From DASVSE01 sp036399715 (GTDB lineage: Bacteria; Bacteroidota; Rhodothermia; Rhodothermales; Rubricoccaceae): DNA of 6,050 nt. Position numbers and translations under genes: made by a program. The notes beneath the pieces are model-generated. The model was not told where the DNA came from. It made no database searches and saw nothing but the letters and a program-made list of their open reading frames with translations. Of the stretch, positions 1-6,050 are shown piece after piece. Location: contig DASWMO010000036.1 in assembly GCA_036399715.1 (NCBI GenBank), forward strand, positions 1 through 6,050. Reading direction: 5' to 3'. The number at the start of each line of letters is the position of its first letter. Position 1 is the first letter of the stretch.

Positions 1-390
1 GCGCGCGTCAACGGCCTCGCGTTCACCCTCACCGGTCCCCCGACGGCCGTGCGTGCCGACCGGCCGGCGCTGGCGCGCGTGCTGACGAACCTCGTCGGCA
101 ACGCGATCAAGTTCACCGAGCGCGGCACGGTCGCCGTCGAGGTGTGGGCCGAGGGCGGGAGCGCGTGGCTGCGCGTATCGGACACGGGCGTCGGGATCGA
201 GGCGTCGTTCCTGCCGCGGGTGTTCGACGACTTCAGGCAGGAGAGCTCGGGGGCGAGCCGGAGTTACGAGGGGAGCGGTCTCGGGCTCACGATCACGCGG
301 AGGCTCGTGACCATGATGGGCGGGTCGATCTCGGTGACAAGTGAGAAGGGGGTCGGGAGCACGTTCACGGTCCGACTCCCTGCAGCCTGA
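1..390 (+). CDS. Sensor histidine kinase, C-terminal ATP-binding domain (5' partial)
   Basis: The frame is open from base 1 and ends at TGA 388-390, giving 129 residues; the true start is left of the window, so the GTG at 49 is an internal codon. The fragment is an almost complete GHKL-type HATPase_c domain. I see the N box near residues 29-40 (TNLVGNAIKFTE, with the Mg-ATP asparagine), the G1 box DTGVGI at 61-66, an F-box-like FDDFRQ at 75-80 and the G2 box GSGLGL at 91-96, then the usual final strands ending in TFTVRLP. In this family the domain binds ATP and phosphorylates a histidine in the upstream dimerisation domain, which passes the phosphate to a response regulator. The protein stops right after this domain, so there is no C-terminal receiver; whether the N-terminus is membrane-bound or has PAS domains cannot be seen. 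No response regulator gene follows. Family assignment is secure; the signal it senses is unknown. Confidence 0.95.
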   Translation, partial: ARVNGLAFTLTGPPTAVRADRPALARVLTNLVGNAIKFTERGTVAVEVWAEGGSAWLRVSDTGVGIEASFLPRVFDDFRQESSGASRSYEGSGLGLTITRRLVTMMGGSISVTSEKGVGSTFTVRLPAA

Positions 391-530
391 CCTGGTCTTC
401 GCGCTACCGGCTCCGCGCTCGGATGACGTAGATGCCCGCGACCAGTCCCTCGACCACTGGAGTCACGGCCGATTGGAACCCCCGACACAGCGCTGCGGCC
501 TCACGGGAGGAGTGGGTGCTGCGCCTCGAA

Positions 531-558
531 TACGTAGCGGTGGCAGCACCGCTGCGTA
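531..558. repeat. 12-bp hairpin with GCAG loop
   Basis: Bases 531-542 pair with 547-558 over 12 positions, with one T-G wobble (535 with 554) and a four-base loop GCAG at 543-546. No T-tract follows (the next bases are GCACTACCCG), so it is not a standard rho-independent terminator. It may mark the 3' end of the kinase transcript, be a REP-like element, or be a structured leader. Its right arm can instead pair with 578-586. Confidence 0.6.
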
Positions 559-570
559 GCACTACCCGTT

Positions 571-586
571 GCAGCGGGCAGCGGTG
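571..586. repeat. Tandem GCAGCGG repeat, alternative partner of the hairpin arm
   Basis: GCAGCGG occurs twice back to back at 571-577 and 578-584. The second copy continues into GCAGCGGTG (578-586), the exact reverse complement of 547-555, which is the right arm of the upstream hairpin. AGCGGTGG also occurs as a direct repeat at 536-543 and 580-587. The arm at 547-555 can therefore pair left or right, but not both at once. Confidence 0.5.
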
Positions 587-634
587 GGCCTGAGACTATC
601 CACCTTGGACGCGCCCGTACCGAACGTCGCTCCG

Positions 635-653
635 ATAGAGGGGAGACCTCTAT
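635..653. repeat. Perfect 7-bp inverted repeat ATAGAGG/CCTCTAT
   Basis: ATAGAGG at 635-641 and CCTCTAT at 647-653 are exact reverse complements around a five-base spacer. It sits about 110 bases before the J-domain start codon. The shape fits a dimeric-repressor half-site pair or a small hairpin; nothing else in the window supports either choice, and no second copy was noticed. Confidence 0.4.
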
Positions 654-763
654 GGAAGCTCGCGGCCTGGGCGTCGTCCATGAGCAACATCGCCCCTTGG
701 TGGGCTCACAATTAGGAAGGCCGCCCCGCCGCTCCCCCGTCCTCCGCCCGAGCGCGCTCGCAC

Positions 764-1414
764 ATGGTCCGAGACCTGACGGCCCCCTCCCGTGATCACG
801 CCGTCCTCGGCGTCGGCGCGTCGGCCGGCGTAGCCGAGATCCGCCGTGCCTTCCGGGCCCGCGCGCTCGAGCTCCACCCGGACCGGAACGGTGCCCCCAA
901 TGCGGCCGCGGCCTTCTCCGAGGCCAGGCAGGCCTACGAGGCCCTCATGGTCAGGTCCCGTAACGTGGGGGTGTACCTCGACGGGATCGTGAGCCACACG
1001 GGGGGCGCCCCTCCCGCGAGGCCCGGGGGCGCCCGGCCCGGCCGAAGAGCGCGGGACGGGGAGGCAGACAGGGGAGCCTGGCAACGGATCCGGTTCGACC
1101 TCCACAGGACCCTGGTCGAGCGGTGGGCGGCCGCCGTCAGGGGCCGTCTGTGGAAGCGGGCGGCCGACGTCTGGGCCGTCGAGACGCACTGGACCGGGGT
1201 CCGCGACCTCCGGTACGGGACCTGCGTCCGGTGGGACGAGATCAAGCAGGTCCGGGAGGGCCCGGGCGTCCTCGACCTCGTCCTGACTGAGAGGGGGACC
1301 CGGCGGCTCACCCAGACAGCCCCGAACGGGGCTGTGGAGGGAGGCGCCTACCGTCTCCCCGTCCGGGACCCGGCCCGGCTCGCCGCCGTCATCCGGCCCC
1401 TCGCGCATGACTGA
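764..1414 (+). CDS. J-domain (DnaJ-like) protein with a C-terminal PH-like domain
   Basis: This 216-residue protein has an N-terminal J domain at about residues 11-62. The diagnostic HPD tripeptide is at 38-40, preceded by the helix IRRAFRARALEL and followed by a third helix with FSEARQAYEAL. J domains dock on Hsp70/DnaK and stimulate its ATPase. There is no G/F linker, zinc finger or DnaJ C-terminal substrate domain, so it is not classical DnaJ. Residues 80-105 are a Gly/Pro/Arg-rich linker. Residues about 136-213 read as short beta strands (RWDEIKQV, LDLVLTE, YRLPV) ending in a helix (ARLAAVIRPL), resembling bacterial PH-like domains; this part is inference. No signal peptide or membrane segment is evident, so it is probably cytosolic. 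ATG 764 is the only usable start: an in-frame stop lies at 713-715 with no ATG, GTG or TTG between. No Shine-Dalgarno is adjacent; AGGAAGG at 714-720 is too distant. The client is unknown. Confidence 0.88.
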   Translation: MVRDLTAPSRDHAVLGVGASAGVAEIRRAFRARALELHPDRNGAPNAAAAFSEARQAYEALMVRSRNVGVYLDGIVSHTGGAPPARPGGARPGRRARDGEADRGAWQRIRFDLHRTLVERWAAAVRGRLWKRAADVWAVETHWTGVRDLRYGTCVRWDEIKQVREGPGVLDLVLTERGTRRLTQTAPNGAVEGGAYRLPVRDPARLAAVIRPLAHD

Positions 1415-1700
1415 CCGGGCGGCTCCCGAGCAGGCTCACCATCGTCCAGCCGTTGTCCGAACTGTCGCCAGGACGGTGGTCTGGACAGAGCGGGTCACGG
1501 GCCTCTGTGTGCCCGGCCAGACTGCACTGCCACGACCACCCGTGGGCAAGCTGGAGACGACGAGCGTGGACGCCCAGGTGACCCGCCAGCTGAGGGCGGC
1601 AGGCGAGGTGCTGTTCATCCTGGTCGTCGACTCGCTCATCGTCGGGCTCGACAACCCGTACAACGAGGGTTGCTTGGCGCGGGCTGCCGGAGCTGGCTGA
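1407..1700 (+). CDS. Weak short ORF, possible gene remnant
   Basis: This 97-codon frame begins with an ATG overlapping the J-domain stop (ATGACTGA), the arrangement of a coupled gene. I do not recognise the product. Codons 1-45 look non-coding: 29 of 45 end in G or C. Codons 46-87 (1542-1667) differ sharply: 41 of 42 end in G or C, with many A/T second positions, as in the real genes here. That part encodes charged residues (VDAQVTRQLRAAGEV), then a short hydrophobic run (VLFILVVDSLIVGL) and DNPYNEG. The last ten codons lose the bias again before TGA. It could start at GTG 1542 or GTG 1566, be a decayed piece of a larger membrane-protein gene, or be chance. A minus-strand frame over the same bases has a Ser/Thr/Arg-rich, shadow-like product. 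Confidence 0.25.
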   Translation: MTDRAAPEQAHHRPAVVRTVARTVVWTERVTGLCVPGQTALPRPPVGKLETTSVDAQVTRQLRAAGEVLFILVVDSLIVGLDNPYNEGCLARAAGAG

Positions 1701-1748
1701 GCCGAAACGCAGTCCTGTCCACCTCCCAGTCCAGGCCTCGCGCTGTGT
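1415..1748. other. Gap between converging genes, mostly without supported genes
   Basis: This 334-base stretch separates the J-domain gene from the oppositely oriented TetR gene. Apart from the coding-like island at 1542-1667, I see two modest inverted repeats. One is a bulged stem (1462-1471 with 1481-1488, CTGT/ACAG plus CCAG/CTGG). The other is CAACCC (1652-1657) with GGGTTG (1667-1672) around nine bases. Neither is followed by a T-run on either strand, so no intrinsic terminator can be called for either converging transcript. Confidence 0.5.
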
Positions 1749-2447
1749 CTACAGGGGACAAGCGTTGGATGTAAACGGCCTCCCATCGTCCGAAGACGCA
1801 TCTGCTCGGAGGCCGTCGAACAGGAGGTCCGTGAGGAACCGCGCCGCCTCGGCGTCGCCGACGTCGCACCCGGAAGCGCCGTCACCGGGTGCGGACGCGT
1901 GGTAGAGGTGGCCCATGAGGGTTCCGAACGCGACATGCGCGGTGGGGATCACGGGGATGTCCCGGACCTCGCCGCGCGAGACGGCGTCCGCGAGCGCCTG
2001 CGCGATCGAGCCGACGATCTGGTCGCGCTGGCACCGGAGCTGGGCCGCCTGCTCGCCGCCTTCGGCGGAGACGAGGAGCACGGGCACTTCGCGGAGGTGC
2101 ATCCGGAGCAGGTCCCCGTGCTCGCGGAAGTAGCCCATCACGTCGCTCACGAACGCGTGGTAGCGGTCGCGGAACGGGCCGCCCGCCTGCGCAAGGTGCC
2201 GGGTGGCGAGGGCCTCCAGATCGCCGAAGTGCGCGTGGAGCACGGCGACGAAGAGGCCGGCCTTGCCGCCCTCGACGTAGTTGTAGATCGTCCCCTTGCT
2301 GACCTCGGCGCGGGCGGCAATCTCGTCGACGGTCGCGCCCTCGTAGCCACGCTCGGCGAAGGTGGCACGGGCGGCGTCGAGGATGGCATCGTGGAGGAGC
2401 CCCCGCGCCTGCTCCTTCCAGGCCGGGACCGACTTGTCGGTGGGCAT
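1749..2447 (-). CDS. TetR/AcrR-family transcriptional regulator
   Basis: The 232-residue protein has the TetR layout: an N-terminal three-helix DNA-binding domain and an all-helical ligand and dimerisation domain. Residues about 18-68 contain the signature (ILDAARATFAERGYEGATV, DEIAARAEVS, then KGTIYNYV, which includes the recognition helix), followed by GGKAGLFVAVL, where most relatives have a YFxSKExL motif; the loop is one residue longer here. Residues 90-212 would form the effector pocket; the effector cannot be predicted. ATG at 2447 was chosen because it follows the pump stop by five bases. The frame stays open to 2558, but that extension is Arg/Pro-rich and would overlap the last 35 pump codons. 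As last gene of the efflux operon it probably represses its own operon from a site beyond the right edge; that role is inferred. Residues 213-232 are a low-complexity tail. Confidence 0.93.
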   Translation of the reverse strand: MPTDKSVPAWKEQARGLLHDAILDAARATFAERGYEGATVDEIAARAEVSKGTIYNYVEGGKAGLFVAVLHAHFGDLEALATRHLAQAGGPFRDRYHAFVSDVMGYFREHGDLLRMHLREVPVLLVSAEGGEQAAQLRCQRDQIVGSIAQALADAVSRGEVRDIPVIPTAHVAFGTLMGHLYHASAPGDGASGCDVGDAEAARFLTDLLFDGLRADASSDDGRPFTSNACPL

Positions 2448-2452
2448 GGCGG

Positions 2453-5400
2453 CTAGCGGGCGGCGGGGACGGGCGCGAGCGCGGCCGTCGGTGTCTCGGT
2501 CGCGTCCGTTTCGACCGTACGGGCGGTCTTGCGGCCGCCGAGCTTGCGGGCGATCCACGCGCCGGCGTCGTCGAAGTACGTGTAGGCGACGGGGACGACG
2601 ATGAGCGTCAGGATCGTCGAGGTGATGAGCCCGCCGATGACGGCCCGCGACATCGGGGCGCGGAACCCGCCGCCCTCGCCGAGCGCGAGCGCGCTCGGGA
2701 TCATGCCGGCGATCATCGCCAGCGTCGTCATGAGGATTGGCCGGAGGCGGACCTGCCCGGCGTCGATGAGCGCCCGGAACCGGTCCACGCCCTCACGCCG
2801 CCGCTCGTTCGCGTTGTCGATCAGGAGGATCGCGTTCTTGACGACGAGGCCGAACAGGAGGATGACGCCGATCATCGACATCATGTTGAACGTGTCACCC
2901 GTGATCAGCAGCGCCGAGAGCACGCCGATGAGCGAGAGCGGGAGCGAGAGCATGATCGCGAACGGCTGCGAGACCGACTCGAACTGGCTCGCGAGGATGA
3001 GGAAGATGAGGATGATGGCGAGGAGGATGGCCTGGACGACGTAGCCGGCCGTTTCGGCGAGCTGCTCGGTCTCGCCGCCGAACCCGACCGTGTAGCCCTC
3101 CGGGATCTCCATCTGGTCCACGCGGGCCTGGATAGCCGCCGTGGCCTCGCTCACCGAGAGGCCGGGCGCAGGGCTCCCCGAGATCGTCGCGATGCGCTGC
3201 AGGTCGTTGCGGTCGATCTGGCTGGGTGCTGAGCCTTCGACGATCCGGGCGACCTGCGAGAGCGGGACGGACCCGCCGGACGGCGTCGCGATCGGGATCC
3301 GCGCGATGTCGGCCACGGACTGGCGCAGGTTCGGGGCGACCTGCACAACGACGTCGCGCTCCTCGCCCGTCGGGTCCTGCCACGTGCTCACGTCCTGCCC
3401 GGCGAGGACCGGCCGGACCGTCCCGGCGACGCCTCCGACGGTCAGCCCGAGCTCGTTGGCGACGTCGCGGTCGACGTCGATCCGGTACTCGGGGCGCGGC
3501 TGGCCGAGCGAGTTCTGGACGTCGACGACGTCCGGCAGGCCGGCCACCTCCTCCTCGACGCGGAGCGCGAGGTCCTGGAGCCCCCGGACGTCCGGCCCGC
3601 GGACCTCGACGGCGAGCGGGGCACGCGCGCCGCCGAGCCCACCGGCGTCGAGGACAGACGTCGTGACACCGAAGACGGGGGCGAGCTTCTCGCGCGCCAG
3701 GGCCTGGATCTCCTGCTGGGTCTGATTGCGCTCGCCCGGCGCGACGAGGTCGACGTAGACGTCGCCGCCCGTGACGGTCCCGGTCTGTCCGGCGCCGACC
3801 GTCGTGTAGGTGTACTCGATGCCCTCGATCTCGCCGAGGACGGCCCCGATCTGGTCCGCCTTCTCGCGCGTGTAGGCGAGGCTGGAGCCGTCCGGCGTCT
3901 GGAACTGGACCGCGAACTGGCTCTGGTCCTGCGGCGGGAGGAATCCGCCGCCGATGAGCGGGAACAGGAACAGGCTCCCGACGAAGAGGCCGAACGCGCC
4001 CAGAAGCGTCGTCTTGCGGTGGTTCAGGGCCCACTCGATGACGGCGCTGTAGCGGAGGGCCTGCTTGTCGAACCACCGGTTGAAGGCCGAGATGCCCCGC
4101 TTAAACGGGTTCCGGCTCGGCGCGTGCCCGCCCTCGACGTGTGGGTCCACGCCCCAGTGGGCGGCCAGCATCGGCGTGAGCGTGAACGCGACGAACAGCG
4201 AGACGAGGACCGCAAAGGCAACCGTCATCCCGAACTGGAAGAAGAACCGGCCGATGATGCCGCCCATGAACGCGACCGGGACGAAGACCGCCACGATCGA
4301 GAGCGTCGTCGCCATGACGGCGAGGAAGATCTCCCGGGTGCCGTCGGCCGCCGCCTCGAAGTAGCCCTTGCCCATCTCGCGGTGCCGGACGATGTTCTCG
4401 ATGACGACGATGGCGTCGTCGATGAGGATGCCGATGGAGAGCGAGAGGGCGAGAAGCGAGATGACGTTGAGCGTGAACCCCATCGCGCCCATGAGCATGA
4501 AGGCGGCGATGACCGAGACGGGGAGCGCGAGCGCGGTGATGATCGTCGCCTTCCCGTCGTTGAGGAAGAGCATGACGATCACGACGGTCAGGATCGCACC
4601 GAGGATGAGCTCGAAGAGGGTGTCCTCGACCGAGTGCTTGATGCTCACCGAGTTGTCGCGGATGACCTGGAGCTCGGCCCCGGGCGGGAGGCCCGCGCGG
4701 ATCTCCTCGACGGCCTCGATGACGCCCTCGGCCACGCCGACCGTGTTGGCGCCCGAGACCTTGAGGATGTTGAGGGCGACAGCCCGGCGGCCGTCGACGA
4801 GGGCGACCGAGCGCTCCTCTTCGGTGGCGTCCTCGACCTGAGCGACGTCTCCCAGCCGGATCGCGGTCCCGTTCCGGTTGGCGACGACGACGTCGTTGAA
4901 CTCCTCGGGGTCCACGATCCGGCCTGTGACGCGGACGAGCTGCTCGCCGGTCCCGCGCTCGACGCGGCCCGCGGGCACTTCGAGGTTCTGGGTCTGGAGC
5001 GCGGCCGTGACCTGGTTCACGCTCACGCCCTGCGCCTGGAGCCGCAGCGGGTCGAGGTTGACGCGGATCTCGCGGGCGAGCCCGCCTGCGACCTGGACCT
5101 CGCCGACGCCCGGGACCGCTTCAAGCCGCCGCCGAATGCTCTCGTCGGCAAGCGCCGTGAGGTCCTGGATCGGGATCTCGTCCGACGAGACGGCGAGCGA
5201 GACGATGGGCTGGGCCGACGGGTCGAACGTCTGGACGAGCGGCTCCTCGATGTCGGTCGGGAGTTCGCGCCGGATCGCCGAGATCTTGGCGCGGATGTCG
5301 TTGGCCGCGGCGTCCGAGTCGCGCGAGAGGTCGAACTCGACGACGACCTGCGAGACCCCTTCGAGCGAGATCGACGTGATCCCGTCGACGCCCTCGACGG

Positions 5401-5728
5401 GGTTGAAGGCCTGCTCGAGCCGCTCGGACACCTCGCGCTCGATGGTCTCGGGACTCGCGCCCGGGTAGACCGTCGTGATGGAGACGACGGGGATCTCGAC
5501 GTCGGGGAACTGGTCGATGGGAAGCCCGCGGAGGGCGAACAGCCCGAGCACGACGAGCCCGAGCATGATCATCGACGTGAAGACGGGCCGCCGGATGGCG
5601 ACGCCGCTCAGCCCGCCGTAGCGGGCCTCCGAGAGGTCCGGCTCCGCGTTCGGGTCGGGGATCTCGGCGGCGCGGTAGCCCGCATCGTCCGTTGCGCCGT
5701 CGCCGTGCGGGGTCTTGAATTCGCTCAT
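2453..5728 (-). CDS. HAE1-type RND efflux transporter, inner-membrane pump (AcrB/MdtB-like)
   Basis: This 1091-residue protein is a full-length RND pump that uses proton influx to drive drugs or other amphiphiles out through an adaptor and outer-membrane channel. The layout is standard: TM1 about 49-67, first periplasmic porter region 70-365, TM2-TM6 about 371-521, TM7 about 573-593, second porter region 595-890, and TM8-TM12 about 895-1050. The proton-relay residues are present: Asp437 and Asp438 in TM4 (GILIDDAIVVIEN), Lys964 in TM10 (LVVKNAILLID) and Arg996 (RLRPILMTT) at TM11, equivalent to AcrB D407, D408, K940 and R971. The family motif GGGFLPPQD follows TM7. It is longer than AcrB (1049) because of about 40 acidic residues before TM1 and an Ala/Thr-rich tail after 1062. 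ATG 5728 lies 12 bases after the adaptor stop with no Shine-Dalgarno between, suggesting translational coupling. The paired aspartates argue against the heavy-metal (HME) branch; the substrate is unknown. Confidence 0.97.
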   Translation of the reverse strand: MSEFKTPHGDGATDDAGYRAAEIPDPNAEPDLSEARYGGLSGVAIRRPVFTSMIMLGLVVLGLFALRGLPIDQFPDVEIPVVSITTVYPGASPETIEREVSERLEQAFNPVEGVDGITSISLEGVSQVVVEFDLSRDSDAAANDIRAKISAIRRELPTDIEEPLVQTFDPSAQPIVSLAVSSDEIPIQDLTALADESIRRRLEAVPGVGEVQVAGGLAREIRVNLDPLRLQAQGVSVNQVTAALQTQNLEVPAGRVERGTGEQLVRVTGRIVDPEEFNDVVVANRNGTAIRLGDVAQVEDATEEERSVALVDGRRAVALNILKVSGANTVGVAEGVIEAVEEIRAGLPPGAELQVIRDNSVSIKHSVEDTLFELILGAILTVVIVMLFLNDGKATIITALALPVSVIAAFMLMGAMGFTLNVISLLALSLSIGILIDDAIVVIENIVRHREMGKGYFEAAADGTREIFLAVMATTLSIVAVFVPVAFMGGIIGRFFFQFGMTVAFAVLVSLFVAFTLTPMLAAHWGVDPHVEGGHAPSRNPFKRGISAFNRWFDKQALRYSAVIEWALNHRKTTLLGAFGLFVGSLFLFPLIGGGFLPPQDQSQFAVQFQTPDGSSLAYTREKADQIGAVLGEIEGIEYTYTTVGAGQTGTVTGGDVYVDLVAPGERNQTQQEIQALAREKLAPVFGVTTSVLDAGGLGGARAPLAVEVRGPDVRGLQDLALRVEEEVAGLPDVVDVQNSLGQPRPEYRIDVDRDVANELGLTVGGVAGTVRPVLAGQDVSTWQDPTGEERDVVVQVAPNLRQSVADIARIPIATPSGGSVPLSQVARIVEGSAPSQIDRNDLQRIATISGSPAPGLSVSEATAAIQARVDQMEIPEGYTVGFGGETEQLAETAGYVVQAILLAIILIFLILASQFESVSQPFAIMLSLPLSLIGVLSALLITGDTFNMMSMIGVILLFGLVVKNAILLIDNANERRREGVDRFRALIDAGQVRLRPILMTTLAMIAGMIPSALALGEGGGFRAPMSRAVIGGLITSTILTLIVVPVAYTYFDDAGAWIARKLGGRKTARTVETDATETPTAALAPVPAAR

Positions 5729-5740
5729 GGACGTGGTGGG

Positions 5741-6050
5741 TTAGCCGTCGTTGCGGACGGCCGCGCTGTCGGTGCGGGACGGGCGGGGGGTGGCGCGCGG
5801 GGCGGCCGTGCGCGGCGCGGCGACGCGGACGCGGGCGCCGTCGACGGCGTCGGTCGTCGGGGCGACGACGACGCGGTCGCCGGCCCCGATCTGCTCGCCC
5901 TGGATGGCGACGACGCCCCGTGCCTCGTCGCGCTGGACGACGCCGACGGGCCGCTCGCGGAGGACGTTGCCGTCGACGACGAGGACGTAGGTCTGCTCGG
6001 AGTCGCCGCTCCGGCGCGTGCGGACGGCGCTCTCGGGGACGAGGAGCGCG
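5741..6050 (-). CDS. RND efflux periplasmic adaptor (membrane fusion protein), C-terminal part
   Basis: Reading the minus strand inward from the right edge gives 102 residues ending at TAA (TTA at 5741-5743). The beginning is outside the window. The fragment matches the end of AcrA/MdtA-type adaptors: VPESAV at fragment residues 4-9, a beta strand (TYVLVVDGNVLRERPVGV), and a closing strand pattern GAGDRVVVAP with DGARVRV by residue 76. This is the end of the beta-barrel and the membrane-proximal domain, which contacts the pump. Residues about 77-102 are an Arg/Pro/Ala/Thr-rich tail of no recognised domain. Adaptors of this class sit in the periplasm, often lipid-anchored, and bridge the inner-membrane pump to a TolC-like channel; the signal or lipobox is not visible here. 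The gene is first of the three operon genes seen and should carry the operon promoter further upstream. Confidence 0.93.
   Translation of the reverse strand, partial: ALLVPESAVRTRRSGDSEQTYVLVVDGNVLRERPVGVVQRDEARGVVAIQGEQIGAGDRVVVAPTTDAVDGARVRVAAPRTAAPRATPRPSRTDSAAVRNDG

Larger units (their letters stand above)
391..763. other. Intergenic region with inverted repeats, no convincing gene
   Basis: This 373-base gap lies between the kinase stop and the J-domain start. It has no frame with sustained G/C-ending codons. It contains a 12-bp hairpin at 531-558, a second copy of one arm at 578-586, a tandem 7-base repeat GCAGCGG at 571-584, and a perfect 7-bp inverted repeat at 635-653. A short minus-strand frame (GTG at 562, stop at 404) ends in a hydrophobic stretch but has no support as a gene. 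No T-run follows any hairpin, so a classical intrinsic terminator for the kinase is not evident, and I could not pick a credible -35/-10 pair for the J-domain gene. Confidence 0.6.

Noticed and set aside
569..640. Sigma70-like promoters (TTGCAG...GACTAT and TTGGAC...GATAGA)
   Set aside because: Each has a -35 match of about 3 of 6 and poor spacing (19 and 23 bases), so neither is better than chance.
578..650. TPP-riboswitch-like CTGAGA followed by CCACCTTGG
   Set aside because: Only the CTGAGA and a loose ACC-TTG match; the conserved CCTGATC and TAATACC portions are missing and no thiamine gene follows.
391..763. Integron attC or insertion-sequence end
   Set aside because: The hairpins lack the RYYYAAC/GTTRRRY core sites, and no transposase, integrase or target duplication is seen.
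652..795. Possible 47-codon plus-strand ORF starting at ATG 652
   Set aside because: Composition is low-complexity (Arg, Pro, Gly), it starts inside the inverted repeat and overlaps the J-domain gene in another frame.
650..1408. Long minus-strand frame (252 codons) opposite the J-domain gene
   Set aside because: Its product is Gly/Pro/Arg-rich low-complexity sequence typical of an antisense frame in GC-rich DNA; the plus strand carries the HPD-containing J domain.
1899..2456. 185-codon plus-strand frame opposite the TetR gene
   Set aside because: It mirrors the TetR reading frame and shows no domain pattern; the minus strand has the complete helix-turn-helix signature.
2448..2558. Upstream-extended start for the TetR protein
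   Set aside because: It adds 37 Arg/Pro-rich residues and overlaps the pump C-terminus, while ATG 2447 gives the normal family length and a tight operon gap.
2895..4076. 393-codon minus-strand frame inside the pump gene
   Set aside because: Arg/Pro/Gly-rich shadow in another frame of an unbroken, motif-complete RND gene.

Overview
The window is very GC-rich and gene-dense, and its codons end almost entirely in G or C. An RND-type tripartite efflux operon implies a Gram-negative-type cell with an outer membrane. None of the four genes whose start lies in the window has a purine-rich Shine-Dalgarno sequence right in front of it. High GC plus leaderless-looking or SD-poor starts would fit a Rhodothermota/Bacteroidota-like bacterium (for example the Rubricoccaceae). 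That placement is inference from style; no marker gene is present.

Left part, plus strand. Positions 1-390 hold the C-terminal end of a sensor histidine kinase (complete ATP-binding domain; the rest lies outside the window). Then come 373 bases without a convincing gene but with strong inverted repeats, including a 12-bp hairpin that competes with a downstream copy of one arm. Positions 764-1414 encode a small J-domain protein with an unusual C-terminal half that looks like a PH-like beta domain. A weak short ORF (1407-1700) follows, overlapping its stop codon; only its second half has real-gene codon statistics. It may be a small gene or a remnant.

Right part, minus strand. From right to left there is a three-gene operon: the C-terminal end of a periplasmic adaptor (membrane fusion protein), a full-length 1091-residue HAE1-type RND pump, and a TetR/AcrR-family regulator. 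The gaps are only 12 and 5 bases, so one transcript is very likely. The regulator is the last gene, so the pump and its probable repressor would be made together, suggesting negative feedback. The controlling promoter and operator must lie upstream of the adaptor, beyond the right edge. An outer-membrane TolC-like factor is not in the window.

The J-domain gene and the efflux operon converge on the 334-base gap at 1415-1748. I see no RNA gene, CRISPR array, complete insertion sequence or origin. The least explained items are the coding-like island at 1542-1667, the alternative-pairing repeats at 531-586, and the J-domain fusion. None amounts to a clearly new system from sequence alone.
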